Shown here: positions 1 to 16,415 of the stretch, piece by piece
Position numbering within the stretch: position 1 is the stretch's first letter
Layout: each line of letters opens with the position of its first letter
Assembly (NCBI RefSeq): GCF_043290135.1
Contig: NC_134705.1
Coordinates: 100,318,239-100,382,238 of the forward strand
DNA: 64,000 bases
Origin: Rhipicephalus microplus
Taxonomy: Eukaryota > Arthropoda > Arachnida > Ixodida > Ixodidae
Direction of reading: 5' to 3'
Translations under genes and position numbers: made by a program
The notes under the pieces: generated by a model
Databases searched by the model: none
Told to the model about the DNA's origin: nothing
Seen by the model: only the letters and a program-made list of their open reading frames with translations

Positions 1-529
1 ACCGCAACCGAGGTAAAGAGCTCGTTCCGCAGAAATTCTGGCGTAGGCATCGGTGGTTCTGAGTGGAAAATAATCTTGTCCTTGATGAAAATTTGAGAAA
101 AATGCAAACAAAGCAAACAATAAAAATTTTCGGTACTGAGCGATGATCGAAATCATGCAGACCATTTGCATGGCAAGCAAGCGTTCTGCTACATAGGTAT
201 GCGTGAACTTGAAAATAAAGTATGAATAACTTTCTCTGGTTGAAAATGCAAGCAAAATAACTGTCATGCTTGACAAGTACACGCATCCTTGATACAGGTT
301 TCACATCACAACATTTAATATCGCAGCAACATTGCATGATAAAAGCATGCATTGCCATTGAGCATCACAACACGTTATTACCAACGCGACTTCGTGGTTT
401 AAAGGCAGCCAACCATTGCATTGCTGCACGCATTCAATCAAGACTGCGTAGTGGGTGCATAGCAAGTTCTAAAACACTTTACAAACACAATACTGAGAAG
501 CGTGGTCTGCTGGGCGAGTTGATAATTCA
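1..529. other. No recognisable feature
   Basis: AT-rich sequence with only short random frames. The last 100 bp before the foldback arm could belong to the same element, but I could not find a mirrored copy. Confidence 0.4.
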
Positions 530-1178
530 TCTCAACTGAGTTGCGCGAAAAAATTGAAGTACAACAAGAAGACACCTTGACCCAGCGCACACTAACAACT
601 GAAACTTTATTGGAGAAAGCAGACATTATATGCGGTTACGAGAACACGTTAGGTGAAAAAAAAAAAGATTAGATGAGCAGAAATCTATTCATTTTCTATC
701 ACCGTGTGAACTTCGTGCGGTGTATGGCACTCCGCTGTCGCGTGAGAAGTATTACTTTGGATACAATATTATAATTGTACTTCACCAAGTTTCTCTATAC
801 TCTATTCTACCAAGCTCTAATCTATCATGGCATTGTAAAGAGTGCGGCTGCACGCCCTTACTTTATGTTACGGTAGTTAAAGCTAGATTTACGTACAAGG
901 TTGCGCGGCAAATGGAAGAGGCGTATCTCATCAGCAAAGCTGCATGGTGATTCATGTGTCACGCAATCATCGGTTATGTTGCTTGCCGCTGGGGTAGCTT
1001 TTCTGGAAGCGCATCATTAATGCAATCTATCTGCTCATGTAATCAGTTTCTTTCACCACACGTGTTTTCATAACCGCGTATAATGTCTCTTTTCTCCAAT
1101 GAAGTTTCAGTTGTTAGTGTGCACTGAGTCTAGGTGTCTTTCTTTTGTACTTCAATTTTCTTGCACAACTCAGTCAAG
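530..1178. mobile_element. Foldback-type element with long inverted repeats
   Basis: Sequence at about 530-705 reappears inverted at about 1010-1178. Matching landmarks are CTGAGTTG, AAAATTGAAGTACAA, CACACTAACAACTGAAAC, GACATTATA and GATTAxATGAGCAG. Each arm is roughly 165-175 bp with visible divergence, and the loop is about 300 bp without a coding frame. This is the layout of a non-autonomous foldback or MITE-like transposon. Confidence 0.7.
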
Positions 1179-3138
1179 ATAACATAATATTGTTCGTGGT
1201 TTAAACTTTGATACCCCTTTTTACAGAGAATTGAGCCATGTGCGAAACCTTCATTGAAACAAAACACTTTCATCTTTCTCAAAACACACTACTATTCCAT
1301 CATTAAAACTGCTCGAGTAACATTATACCATAAAAAGTACACATTGAGTGATACAATTACGCACAAGGAACAGGATAGTGCTATTGCATTCAACTGTGAA
1401 AAACGGAGCTTATTGATCCCTCAGATTTTTTTGCACAGCAGCAAGCCTTAATTTGTTAGACGAGTTTACTTGTCGGCTTGCGCAAAATTGTGTACAGTGC
1501 TCATGGATCACAACATGACATCACACTATTTTTTGTAACTATGTGTACAGGTGTGTGCAGTTAATCCGGATAACACCGTGATGTTACGACATCTATAACA
1601 ATAATGTTGGCTGTGATGTACGCATTCCAGTCGAAATTACACTTATCTCACCCGAACTGTAGATGGTGGAAACAAAGATATGGGCTATTCTTACGTTGTC
1701 CCGTTTCGATCCATGAGCACTGCACTTCGCTCTGAAGAACCAAACTAGCTAAAAGCTTTCACTGCACATCCTTATCCGAATACGCGTAATTATGAAAACA
1801 AGTGGAAGGTAGGCGAAGAAAGGGAAATTAAAACACGGTCTTATAAATCTCATGAAACCCTTGGAGATGAAGGTATTCAACTATTTTGGTTTGTAATTGC
1901 ACAAGTTGTAATTTCTACTTGGTAATTCATCAAGCATTAAAACGAGAACATTACAAAACAAATATATTCACATCAATATTTCTACGAAACGTACAATAGC
2001 ACGAAACCCATATTTTACTGGTGTAGAGTTTCTGATTTTTTCCGAGCCCCGTCTGCAAAAAATAGAAAAAAGAGAGTGTTGCCGTATCGCCTAAACAAAA
2101 CAGCTTAATCACGTAACCACGATTACTATGAAGTTATTTATTCACGAAGCATGCAACGCGCTATGTTTTTTGGGATATCATAATATTTGCGAACAACGTG
2201 CGAAGGTAATGAAAATGATGAACTTGCGCTAACATTTAACCGAGACTTCTCTTTCACAGAGTCTGTTTATCCAGATAACCTGTTCACGCCTTAAGGCCAC
2301 CATGTCTATTCGTACTGCTTTTGGGTGAAGTTGTGAAGGAAAGCTTGCCCGCAAGCATTGGTGTCCTTTTTTTCTTTTTGCAAGAAATGTTGATAGTTGC
2401 CAATTCAGCAGCCTACACACGCACAGGCACACAAAAACACTTCCACGTCCGTCCGCGATTGCACCACGTACAGCGAAGTAGATTCCTGAGAGATGAGTAA
2501 TTATCTTGTGTTTATTGCAGCAGCAGTTGAACACGAAATCGAACACAAAATACGAACAAGAGGAATGAAAAGTGACTGACACGATCGGCACTGCACCCAT
2601 GACCCCGGCGAGCGAAGAAGCAACAACGGCTCGGATGAATACACTGCAGGCTTGAGAGTGTAACCAACGTTACCCTTGAGATCAATGATTTACGCGCTTT
2701 TCACTGGAACTAAATTTTTCTAAGCTTATTGGCGAACGAAGTTTCAGTTGCTCACAATTAACGACATAGCATTATCGCCATATAACTGCATGTTTGCACA
2801 ACTTATTTTATTCATTGGTACTGGAAATGGGCAGCGGCGCGTTCTTCTCTGCCGTGTCGACCGACGGCTGTGTGCAAATAACGTTCCCCGATTTTTTCAC
2901 CCCTCCAACTGGCATCCTTTTACATTCTTTACCGTGTGCACTCCTTCCAAACTTGCAAGCGGCTGAAGTGCGATCAGGCGAGTTTTTTTGGGACAATGGA
3001 GCTCAACTTCTTCCCGCGGGCCCAGTAAGCTGCAGGTGCATGACCCTTGAGGCACGCATTCGGTGAAGCTGCAAACTCTCATGTACGCTGGCTACGAAGG
3101 CGCGTTCTAGCCAGATTTTCACCTTATTTCTCAATAAT
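1179..3138. other. Intergenic, nothing recognised
   Basis: Only short frames without codon structure. The 123-aa minus frame at 2229-2600 has no motif, splice support or codon bias and is treated as chance. Confidence 0.4.
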
Positions 3139-3141
3139 TTA

Positions 3142-3216
<75 letters not shown>
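3139..3216. repeat. (AAT)n followed by (ATT)n microsatellite
   Basis: A run of AAT units switches to ATT units near 3192, making the locus self-complementary and able to form a hairpin. Confidence 0.95.
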
Positions 3217-5533
<2,317 letters not shown>

Positions 5534-5616
5534 ACTCATGTTGAAGAATATAACCGTCACCTTTGTTTACGGAGTTTTACATATGACAATCCACATGAAA
5601 GTTTGTGCTTGTAGTG

Positions 5617-5618
<2 letters not shown>

Positions 5619-5686
<68 letters not shown>
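5619..5686. repeat. (CT)n-(TA)n compound microsatellite
   Basis: A CT run changes directly to a TA run at about 5649. Confidence 0.95.
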
Positions 5687-5689
<3 letters not shown>

Positions 5690-5731
5690 GCATGAGCCGC
5701 CAACTGATCTAAAGGGCACAGCCGAATACAT

Positions 5732-5793
5732 ACATCTATCTATCGATCCATTCATTCATCCATCCATCCATCCATCCATCCATCCATCCATCC
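5732..5793. repeat. (CATC)n microsatellite
   Basis: Degenerate CTAT/CATT units pass into nine or more perfect CATC units. Confidence 0.95.
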
Positions 5794-5869
5794 AACATCC
5801 ACTTTGCTTCAAAGACAAGCCGGTTATCATGCATCCATTATGCTGTATTGACGCGTCATATATTTTTCT

Positions 5870-5992
5870 ATGACGTCTCCTCTGTGGCGTCCCATCGCCA
5901 TAGAAGCGTTTATACTGCGGCCGCTGCTCCAGTCATGTGCCGCTGGATACGCCCATCTCGCCGCACTTTTAACACGATGGATCGCTGTGGAG
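5870..5992 (+). other. GC-rich block with a strong donor-like site
   Basis: A GC-rich stretch ends GTGGAG|GTAAGT near 5993. Two overlapping frames are open (one beginning at 5848, one at 5870), but neither has a recognisable motif or an acceptor partner. It may be a 5' exon or repeat debris. Confidence 0.2.
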
Positions 5993-6056
5993 GTAAGTTT
6001 TGTCCTTTTGTCTGCACAAAGAAGTTGCAGTTGCCTGCGCTTTACATTCTTTGGTT

Positions 6057-6292
6057 GACTAATATGTGAGGTTTAACGTCCCAAAACCACCATATGACTG
6101 TATGAGACGCCGTAGCGGAAGGCTCCGGAAATTTCGACCACCTGGGGTTCTTAACGTGCACCAAAATCTTAGCACTCGGGCCTACAGCATTTGCACCTCC
6201 ATAGGGAATGCAGCCGCCGCAGTCGGGATTCCATCCCGCGACCTGCGGATCATGAGCCAAGTACCTTAGGCACTAGACCACCGTGGCGGGGC
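6057..6292 (-). mobile_element. tRNA-derived SINE, Ruka-like
   Basis: On the minus strand it begins GCCCCGCCACGGTGGTCTAG (box A region), then a GGATGGAATCCCGAC box-B-like segment, an AACCCCAGGTGGTCGAAATT core and the 3' end GGGACGTTAAACCTCA. This is the layout of the tick SINE Ruka. Four other copies or fragments occur in this window. Confidence 0.8.
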
Positions 6293-9020
6293 GTTTAACA
6301 TTCTTTAAAGAGATGTTTATTGATGCTGATGAAGTGTGCTTTTGCGTGCGTAGCACAGAATATGTGTTTAAGCGCCCACAGAGGTTGATTCGTGAGCGTC
6401 GGCTGCACTTAACTGTTACTGTCATTGCTAAGTCATTTTTTCGCCCGTTGGAATTCTTCTGAATTCGATCCCGATGAATTTGATGATGAAGTAGAATGAT
6501 ATCACGTGCTATCCGCGCATCGTGATTGAGTCTCCTGACTGCAGGGGAAATATATGTGTGCGATTTTAGAGTTATTCCCAGAGAAACCGCAAAGTTGAAC
6601 AGCTTATTAAAACACTGCTTTTCTTTCAGTCACTTTACCTGACAATTAGTCTGGGTAATCAGATTATCGTGTTCCAATCTGTATTCAAATATTTTAAGCT
6701 AGAACATAGTACAAATAAAACTGTGGGCGGTTTCAAATTGCTTGATCTTGCATGATGTGCTATCACCATGTAACGAATATTGAAAACAAGGTTACTAGAT
6801 TGCTGAGTTGCTTCTCTAGGCTGAATGTTTGCCGAAGCACAAGATTTCTTTTCCGACAACATATTACAATTGAACATTGGTTTCTGTTATCTTGATCGGT
6901 GAGCAAGATCTAAAGCAATTTGAAACAGTATACTTGGCCTTAAGAAGAAGATAGTGAGGTTTGTCTTCACTGTTTCATGCACTGCCCATATTTTGAATTC
7001 TTTTCAGCAGCATAAGATTTTAGGTGTACATATTTTAGCATCGCTTGAGCTACTGCCATATATTTTCACCGCATTGCTCGTCCAACTTCCTCAGGTCTCT
7101 TGCAGAACTGAAACCTCATGTCTCGGAACTCATATTCAATCTTCATAACCAGCACTTCCATCTCATCTCCTCTACCTTTTCTTTTTTTCACTTCGACATA
7201 TTTGTGTGTACTATTTAATAATTATATATAAAATATTTACAGCTGCCAAATGAGCGTATAGAGTATTATGTGATGGAGTGGACAAACGGCGTGTTACGAC
7301 GTGTTATGGTGTCGAAACAACGTACGCAGACAAAGGACTCTAGGAAAGAGTTTTTTTTTTTGTATTGCTCGTGACAACAGGTGGTTGTCACCTTTTGATC
7401 GCTATTTCAATACAACATAAATAAAACAGCCCTGGGATGCACTTTTTCCTAAATACCTACTATTAACTTGCGTTTTTTTTGCGAGCCCTTGAAGCAAGTG
7501 TGCGATAAGGCCTCGTTTTGGTATAATTCTTTGTGTAGACAAAAAAAAATAAAGCATTTCGTACTGCACCACCACTGCTTCTTGTTGTGTTTAAATCATA
7601 AGAACAACAAATACTTGATAACAAAAACAATAAAATCTCTGACCACATCATTTTATGCTGTTCTCATGAGCACATTTTGTTTTTCATGGTGCATCCTCAA
7701 GATTTTTTGTTTGTTTTTGTAGTTAAAAGACTGCGATCTGCGAGTTTATATGCCTGTTTATGCCAAAAACGCAACACAAAAGCTTCACTAAAAACAACGT
7801 TATTAAAAACTTAGACAATTAGGCAAATCATACTGAAAAGTGCTGTTGTCAAAACAGAAATGAAAACACAGCTAAAACAGGCGTCCTGAATCTCGAAAGA
7901 CAACATTGAGGGTCTGACCAGCCGCTGATCGCACTTGTATTAGCCCTGAGAACAAACAATGGCGTCGCTGCAGTCATGGCGAAGTGACGTCACGACACGG
8001 ACTCACCTGCTTCGCCGCCGATGCATGCCGATGGTCGCGTCTTTCCGAGCCCACCGTGTACCTGCTCTTCAGCTATATGGTGGTGATCTTTTCTCAATTC
8101 AATGTAGTAGAATACTAAAGTTACAAAGTGTAAGAATTCAAATTGCAGCCAGTGAGATCGCTTAAGCTATGCGTATACGGATTGTGACAGCTTCACTTTT
8201 GCTTCAACTTAATCAAACGGTAATTACTAGTATGAGACTGCTGTGTACGTTAACGCCGCTGCTGATGAGCCGCAGTTCAGTGGAGGGAAATAACAGAATC
8301 GTTACAGCATAGCCAGTTACGACGTCATAAACAGGGCGCCGGCATCAGTGCGTCACGATTTCACGTTGTTCCAAGAACAGCATCTACGGGCGTCGTCTTT
8401 TCTCATTAGATATCGTTTGGAAGGTGCTCTGATTAAGCGATGAACGCCGGAGGATATTTCGCACACTACACTTCTCCTTATACTCATGCCGCAATACGTT
8501 TACATTGTTACAACACTTCACTCAGCTGCTGCGTATTTTTCCTGAACACTTGGTGCCAGAAAACTGGTATTCATTGTATGCGATTTACCATGAATATGAA
8601 GTCACAAAGAAGAATAGCCTATGCGTAATGAGACAACGGAAAATAGCAGTTAGCATGAAAGCAACGCAATAAGGAAAATCTCCCGTATATACTTGAGGCG
8701 TTGAGTCCATCAGCTTTTCCTTTACCTTTAGGTTTCATATCATACGCTAACCGAAAACAACAAATCAATTTCAGCTCATTTTCATTGAAATGAGTTTCTT
8801 CCTTCGGCATCGATGCATCAGGAGAGGTGATCAATGTGTCAGGAAGGCTGCCATTACAGCGGCGGGATGCGTTCATTCTTCGCACGAGATCTCTATATGA
8901 TGATTTTGTCGCTTCTTTGTTGCATTTCGCTTGATTACGTACATACGTGTATGTTACGTTTGTGGAAAAGAAACATACTGCCGGAGTGAATGACGATGAT
9001 TGGGGTGAAGCGCGTCAGCC
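6293..9020. other. Intergenic, nothing recognised
   Basis: Short frames only. 7960-8075 is GC-richer with the frame MASLQSWRSDVTTRT, but it has no support from splice sites or motifs. Confidence 0.4.
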
Positions 9021-9023
9021 GGC

Positions 9024-9091
9024 CCTTCCGTCCGTCCGTCTATCTGTCTGTATGTCTGTCTCTCTGTCCGCCTGTCTGCCGTCTGTCTTTT
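9024..9091. repeat. Degenerate (GTCT/GTCC)n repeat
   Basis: Imperfect four-base units CCGT, CTGT and CTAT in series. Confidence 0.85.
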
Positions 9092-11774
9092 AGCGCCACT
9101 TCGTAACATTTCACTCCATTAAAATTACAACGAAGACACCTTCCATCCTCATGCGTCACGTAACATCGATTGACAAGGCTATGTGGTATCTGCCCTGTTA
9201 TTTTAGCCGAGTAGATTGATCCTTCACTTCCTTCGAGGCAATGTCTTCAGATGACACCTTAATGGTTCCATGGAAATTCACACAATTTTATGGCTTGTAA
9301 CGTCACAATAAAGTCATAAAAAGACATTATTGCATATGATCTCATTTTCGCATCCACCTGTTCCCATGTAGCCACGCTGACGGTCAGTTTTTGCATTTCG
9401 TGAGCTATCTCAGACAGTCTTCTTCAATAACTCACTGAACACTGCTTCCTATACAGTCTTTAAAAGGTTGAAATAAATCTACGCATCTCCATGAAGTCAA
9501 TCATGACGAGTGGGTAAAGCACTGTAGAGTTAAATAACCCGTCCACTTATGCATGCACATAAGTTACAACACATGTGTACAATGTATACATGTTTTATTC
9601 GTTCTGAGTTTTCATAACTCGTACGTAGTCTTGAGTTCTGCATTTCGTTTCGCCTTTTTAAATGGACTTTGTTGTCCGTAAATTGCAGGGAGAATGGGTC
9701 TTCGGTTTGCAAATATGAGGTCTTTGTACATTTCCTTTATAATTAGGTATTTGTAAAGGGGTGAGTAGTGTAGATACTTCCACCGCGCGTGATTGTTTCG
9801 TTTCTTCACTAGGCTTGACTTAAGCGAGGCCTTGCTTATAATATTTCGCTTTATGTGAACGTCTATGGCTGCGTCGTCGGGTATATATATATGTTTCCGG
9901 CAATGCATTGCACCCTTTTCGTAACGTCTGTCGAGACGTTGACCACTGGACAATTGATTCCGTACTGCCTGTTGCCGTGTGTTAAACACCTAGTCTTGAA
10001 GAACCGGACCCGCGGAGCAATTTATTGCTGCTTCCAAGCTCTCGTCTTCCGGGTAGCTTGCTCTCTTCGTAGATATTAAGCTGCCGAAATCTGCGTTCTC
10101 ACCTCCGGAATAGAAGCTTGTCGGTGTTACCACATTGGCGCTGCTCGCCACATTTGTCTCGCCTGGCTAGCTTGTTCACTGCGTCGGATTTACACTTCGT
10201 GGGCGAGGGCGTGTACACGTTTATTTTTATGAGTCATCAGAAGACAATGTGTTGTGTGGAACGCGCTTATTCTTCATCGTCATAAGCCGCATCAGAAGCC
10301 GAATGCTCTTATTTCCTCACAAATGTGTGTTCGATAGCTTATTCATCAGCAGAATGACGAATGGCATAGTGGCATAGGGTTCGCTTCACTACTTAATAAA
10401 AGTTACACTGGTCGTATAGTGGGGTACATTGCATGTGCCGGGCCAGACAACGGACAAGCCTGGGTCCTGATGAGCCCCTAAAATGGGGCAGATTGCACTA
10501 GCGATGTACGCTCTTAAAAAATAAAGTTGGTAAACAGTTCGTAAACATTTGTATTCACTTGTATCGAGCGTATTTTAATACCTTCGCAGCATGCCTTTAC
10601 CAGTCAGCAGTTGGTAAAGCTGGTAACGTTCTGGGTTACCAAACAGGAAATTTCTATTGGTGTTTTTGACTAAGTGACTACTAGGCCGCCTACGTCGGCA
10701 GATCTATCGTAGATGCCGTTTTATATTTCACCGTTATTGTGACCCTTTCAGGCACAATTCAGGCAAACTTCATATTTATTGACTACATTGAAATAAAAGT
10801 TTCGTGCTACGTGATCTCAAACATATACCAAAATAAAGGGGAACACTATGATGTTCAGAGAAAAAAAATCAATTGTTCTTCTCAGATTCATAGCTGCTAA
10901 TCAGTACACAGCGTGCGATCCCAAAGTAGAAGCATAATTACGATTCGAGCTGCTGCTACTGTAAAATTCGTCTATGTCGTGTTCTTGATACTGTGTGTGT
11001 GAAATCACGAATGTGTTCTTGTTGCTGGACTTCATATGATAATATGGGATCGTATAAGTGCGTTCTTATACTCATATAGAAAGATCATACAATCTGTTCT
11101 CCGAGTATGTTGCTGTAATGTGCACTTTTTTCATTTTTTATTTATTATCCCTTAAAGATTCCGTATGGGACTTTACATGAGGAATGGTCTACATTAAAAA
11201 TGTGGTACCAAAAGTAATGGTTGAGCTGAGTGAGTTTCATGGATGCCATTCTTGAAGAGCGCAGAATCGGGGATGACTGCCGCGTCTTCCGGAAGGCCAT
11301 ACCCTGCTTCTCACACTGGTGAATACATGATGTAGTTAGCAGCCTCTAATTATTGTACGAAGACAGTCATGATATCACAAGGCAGGCACATCTTAACAAA
11401 ATAGGTGTAAATATATATTTAACTGATTGTAATCTGCTAGTCAACACGGTAATTGTGTGGTGAAGACCATTTTAGAGGACTCGTTTCATGCTGCTGGCGT
11501 TGCTGCACTGGACCATAATAAAGTTGTTCTCGCTCATCCGGTTACTAAGTTGGCCACTAACAATTTGATAATGAACAAAGCATTCGAATCAGCAGAGTTC
11601 ACTAACCTTCATTCTACTACCTTCACTTACTAGGAGGCTGGTGATTTTCCTGACAAGTAAACGGTTAGAATTTAGGTGGGGGATGAGGGAATATTTCAAC
11701 TTCTTTATGAGGGTGCGCGACTGCAACTAACCGCGAAGCTAGAGTTCGGACGAATGGAAACGAAAATTGCCTGC
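9092..11774. other. Intergenic, nothing recognised
   Basis: No coding-like frame. The minus frame at 9612-9989 (125 aa) lacks motifs. 10590-10640 contains repeated TTGGTAA/TGGTAAC words, too short to call a repeat. Confidence 0.35.
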
Positions 11775-11945
11775 CAAGCCGATAAAATTTGTTGGGCGGA
11801 AACATGCCACGGGACTGACGTCACGTTGTTTCATTGCCGGAAACACGTCACGTGACCAGCGTAACGAAATTTCATTGGAACGTTTCGCCTCAATAGGGTT
11901 ACAGAATTTAACATGACGTGACTGGCGTTACCTGCTATTGGCGCC
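11775..11945. repeat. Diverged tandem units carrying GTCACG/GTGAC words
   Basis: Three related blocks, each with a GACTGACGTCACG, GTGACCAGCGTAACG or GTGACTGGCGTTACC core followed by TTTCATTG-like sequence, spaced about 50-60 bp. Confidence 0.45.
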
Positions 11946-12923
<978 letters not shown>

Positions 12924-12949
12924 ACGCAAGAAAGAAAGAAATCCTGAAG

Positions 12950-13030
12950 ACGACTCCGGCGCACGGAATCGAACGTATAGAACGCATGAGTCGTGAATGT
13001 GAGGTGTTAATCACTGAGCCTTAGAGAAGC
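12950..13030 (-). mobile_element. tRNA-derived SINE fragment
   Basis: On the minus strand GGCTCAGTGATTAACACC resembles box A and CGTTCGATTCCGTGCG resembles box B, about 40 bp apart. The acceptor stem does not close, so this is not a functional tRNA gene. Confidence 0.5.
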
Positions 13031-13752
13031 ACGTCCAACAATTTTCAAATGGCAAGCTATTTCTATCTACCGCTTACCGCTGCTGATGGGCATCTCAGGG
13101 AGAAATTATTGTGTTTTCAGCACTACCAGCAAGATGACGGAATAGGCGCGCGGCGGTGCGTGCCCTCATCACCCACGCGTACTTAGCCCCGCAGAGAGGA
13201 GAAGCTGGACGCTTGCTCGCGCGCCCTCATCTCGCGGTTGGGAAAATCGTACATCTTGGCTGGTCTATGGCTTTCACCGGAACTATTCTGTTGACACACA
13301 AATGTCCCTGCAATCATTGCACAATCTCCATTGCGGAAAGAGCGTGCTTTTCAGACAGCGAAGTAACAACTGAGACGCTTATTCGCGTTCATCTCTACGT
13401 GTGACTACGTTTCGTGTGTTATTTGTGCGAGAGAAACGCAAGGCACGTTTTCTTATGCTTGTCATTCTGCGCGTGACCTTCCTTGTTGCTATCTGTTGTT
13501 ATCACTTTCATTTATTCGCCTTCGTGGCAAAGCTGGGACTTTTTTATGCAAGAATTGCTGGCAAAGCATGCATTTTTTTTGCATCGCAAGAAAGGGTTCT
13601 TTTTCTTGGGCCCTACTTCTCTTCTGGTAAATTACCTTGTAGACTAGGTCAGTGTCGGCGATCTATCAAGGTAGTTCTGAGAAGAGCGGCTGCGCGAAAC
13701 CATGGCCAACTCCACGCTTACACGTTCACTAAAATTTGCGATAACGGTCGCT
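13031..13752. other. Gene-free stretch with two unsupported plus-strand frames
   Basis: Frames at 13156-13404 and 13401-13754 overlap by a few bases but have no motif or splice support. 13140-13260 is GC-rich. Confidence 0.3.
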
Positions 13753-13880
13753 AACTGACACTGTCAAGCTCATGACGTCATTTGCCGTACTCGATGTAGT
13801 TCGACCTTAGAGACCAGAATTTTCATTTTGTACGCTCGAGAGGCAAATGATCGAACACGAGCCCGTTATCTGGCGTGATT
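13753..13880 (+). repeat. Dispersed direct repeat, copy 1
   Basis: About 125 bp, from AACTGACACTGTCAAGC to CCCGTTATCTG, recurs at 15351-15475 in the same orientation with scattered substitutions. The shared core includes CATTTTGTACGCT and GGCAAATGATCGAACACGAG. Confidence 0.85.
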
Positions 13881-15350
13881 ACTAACATGTTTGCATACGC
13901 AGAACAACCAATCCCACCTTGTGATTTTTATTTGTGGCAGGAGCGAGGATTGGCTTTCATCTTTCTGTTTAAAGTGCCCCCTGGTGACCACTGACTTCAA
14001 GTTTTCTGAATATTCAGAAAATGCGTCAAAAAATGAAACTGTTTAGGACGGGTTTATCACCACAAAAAGACAGAATACTTAGGGATCGATAACACAAACA
14101 CCAACACACGCACACACAAAAACACACGTACTCACGCACACACTCATTGGTGCCCTTGAATTGGATGCATTACTTTGAACGCAAGGCATTTTAATGACGT
14201 TATTAGAAGCAAATAATCGAAGCAATGAAGGAATGGCATGAATCGAGGCAACTAGAACAAATGAAGCGATAAAAAAGCCTCTTTGCTTTTATCTGGCATA
14301 AAAAAAGCAGTTGCGTTCAAAGTAACAGATCAGTTGTAAAATCAGTGCTGAACGTCTGCCTTCACGCCTATAGGTGTTATGGAATTTTTTTCGCGATGGT
14401 AGAGCCTGTTATAAACATGAACCAACACGTCCAAACAGCAGTTTTAGCGAAATAAATTCTGCGTAATCGATTGATCGTGTTAAAGTCGACATTTATATTA
14501 GACACATATGGTAACGTATTATGCGTTTACGTAAAAAGATAAGCGCTAAGTAAGTGTAACGATAATTGGTTAAACGTAATATAATGAGTTCTCTGAATGG
14601 GCTTACGTTTTCTTTGTCAGCCGTTCGGATGACGGCGGCATATGGCGGGGCAGATCTCATCCCCGCTCTCCTTTCTACATGGCCCCCGAGATCCGGTAAG
14701 GCAGCGTGACACATAGTCGTTTAAACCCTAAGAATACACGTGACACACGAACGTCCAGTTGCGCGTGCCCTGTATGCACGTGAGTCATAGAAATCACGTC
14801 ATGTACTGGATGATTTACATGACGCTTTTTAGGTGGGGATTCGGAATGTTTTGTTTACTCCGTATATATCAAAATAGGTACGGCATGACATGAGCACGTG
14901 GCGAACGTAAATCGCATTTAATGTATTGCGCTTAACTTATCATATGCTTCCTTAGCATGGTGTAAACCAGACTGAACATGCATGCCTGCGGGAAATTATG
15001 CGACATTGACATTATAGGAAGTACGGTGTCAAAACATGAAAAACTTCACTTGCTTCAGTGACAAGCTAGGTGATTTATGCAGCATTTTGCTCGCTGTTTC
15101 ACATTACATCAAATCCCACAGGGCGCGGAACCTGCCAGTTTTTTTTTTGTTATTTCGCGTTCGCACTGTCAAGCTACTAGAGAAATGTTATTGTTGGCTG
15201 ACCTAAGCATAAAAATGAACAGAAAAAAGGTGCTATTTAAATTTCTGTTTACTGTAAACAGTACAAGACGAAAGCGATTGAAGCATTGACGAGAATTCAC
15301 AAAGCTATGTGACACGAAAATACAAAAACTCCAGCATCTGCCAAGAAACT
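13881..15350. other. Gene-free stretch between two direct repeats
   Basis: 14097-14150 has loosely CA-rich words. No coding frame has support. Confidence 0.35.
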
Positions 15351-15475
15351 AACTTACACTGTCGAGCTCATGACGTCAATAGACGTACTCGATGTAGATC
15401 GACCTTGGAGACCACCATTTTCATTTTGTACGCTTGCAAGGCAAATGATCGAACACGAGCACGTTATCTGATTAT
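15351..15475 (+). repeat. Dispersed direct repeat, copy 2
   Basis: Second copy of the 13753-13880 block, about 1.6 kb downstream. The intervening sequence encodes nothing recognisable, so whether these are terminal repeats of one element is unclear. Confidence 0.85.
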
Positions 15476-15599
15476 CAATAGACCCAATAAACGAGTCAGT
15501 GTCATATTTCTAATACAAAAGTTTTGTTTTTTATGATCGTTATTTTCAAGTGACATGTTTTTCGATTAGTTTATTGTTCACAAAATTCTTTGAATAAGT

Positions 15600-15900
15600 T
15601 GTTCAACAAAAATGCGTCCTTGTTGTCCCTACCCCAAACTACAAATGCATGCATTATCTTTTAGCGGTAGTTTTTAATGATAACCTAGTTCATGATTTTG
15701 CTATGACTAAACTTGTTCGCTATTACTTAAATGTCAATGTATAACCTATGATTTGCATGTCATTTTGTAATTCCTGTTTTTTGTGTTTTCTATCATTATG
15801 AATCTGTGTAAACAAATATTCGTTTTCATATGCCTTCTTTGCTATAATCTCTGAAGAGATTGGCAGTATTGGTAAATAAATATACAAATAAATAATTAAA
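15600..15900 (+). mobile_element. 3' end of a non-LTR retrotransposon
   Basis: Ends GATTGGCAGTATTGGTAAA followed by a degenerate (TAAA)n tail at 15871-15905. The same GGCAGTATTG plus AAATAAAT ending is found, on the minus strand, at the 3' end of the reverse-transcriptase element at 49366-51515. 5' truncated. Confidence 0.6.
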
Positions 15901-16254
15901 TAAACTGTGCAGCCGCATAGGGTGCAATGAAGTAGAACAAACGAGAACTTGTCCGCGCTGTGTCAAGGTTCATCGATCGTATCTGTTTTGAGATCAATAT
16001 TGATATCAGCGCTCTCAAAATAGGTCGCACTTATATGTAACTGTTTACCAAAGGCGTGCGCGAGCAAAAAGATCAGTTGGCCAGCAATGCGAATCGTTTT
16101 TTTTTTTCAGGACACTTCCATGTCCCGGTAATGAAAAGGAAGTCAAGTTATCGCACCGAAGCCAAGTATTCTTGTACAAAAAAATTGAAGAAGGGAAGTT
16201 TTCGTTTATGCAAATTGTTCCATGCGAAGGTAATCTTTTTTTTTTGAACTTCAA

Positions 16255-16415
16255 TTCCCAACTTGACTACATGCTCCGCTCATAGGGCGCTCTCGGCCGT
16301 TTCGCTAGCTTCCAGTATACCAAACTTGGTGTTACGTGGCATGAGTTAAGTACAAATACAAATGCCAGACGGAACAACGATAATCGTGAGATGGAAGTCA
16401 TGTACGCCATAATTT
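16255..16415 (+). repeat. Fragment of the CGCTAGCTTC tandem-unit repeat
   Basis: Contains CATGCTCCGCTCATAG, CCGTTTCGCTAGCTTC, GGTGTTACGTG and CATGTACGCCATAATTTAC words shared with 19660-20425 and 38350-38997. About one unit long. Confidence 0.6.
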
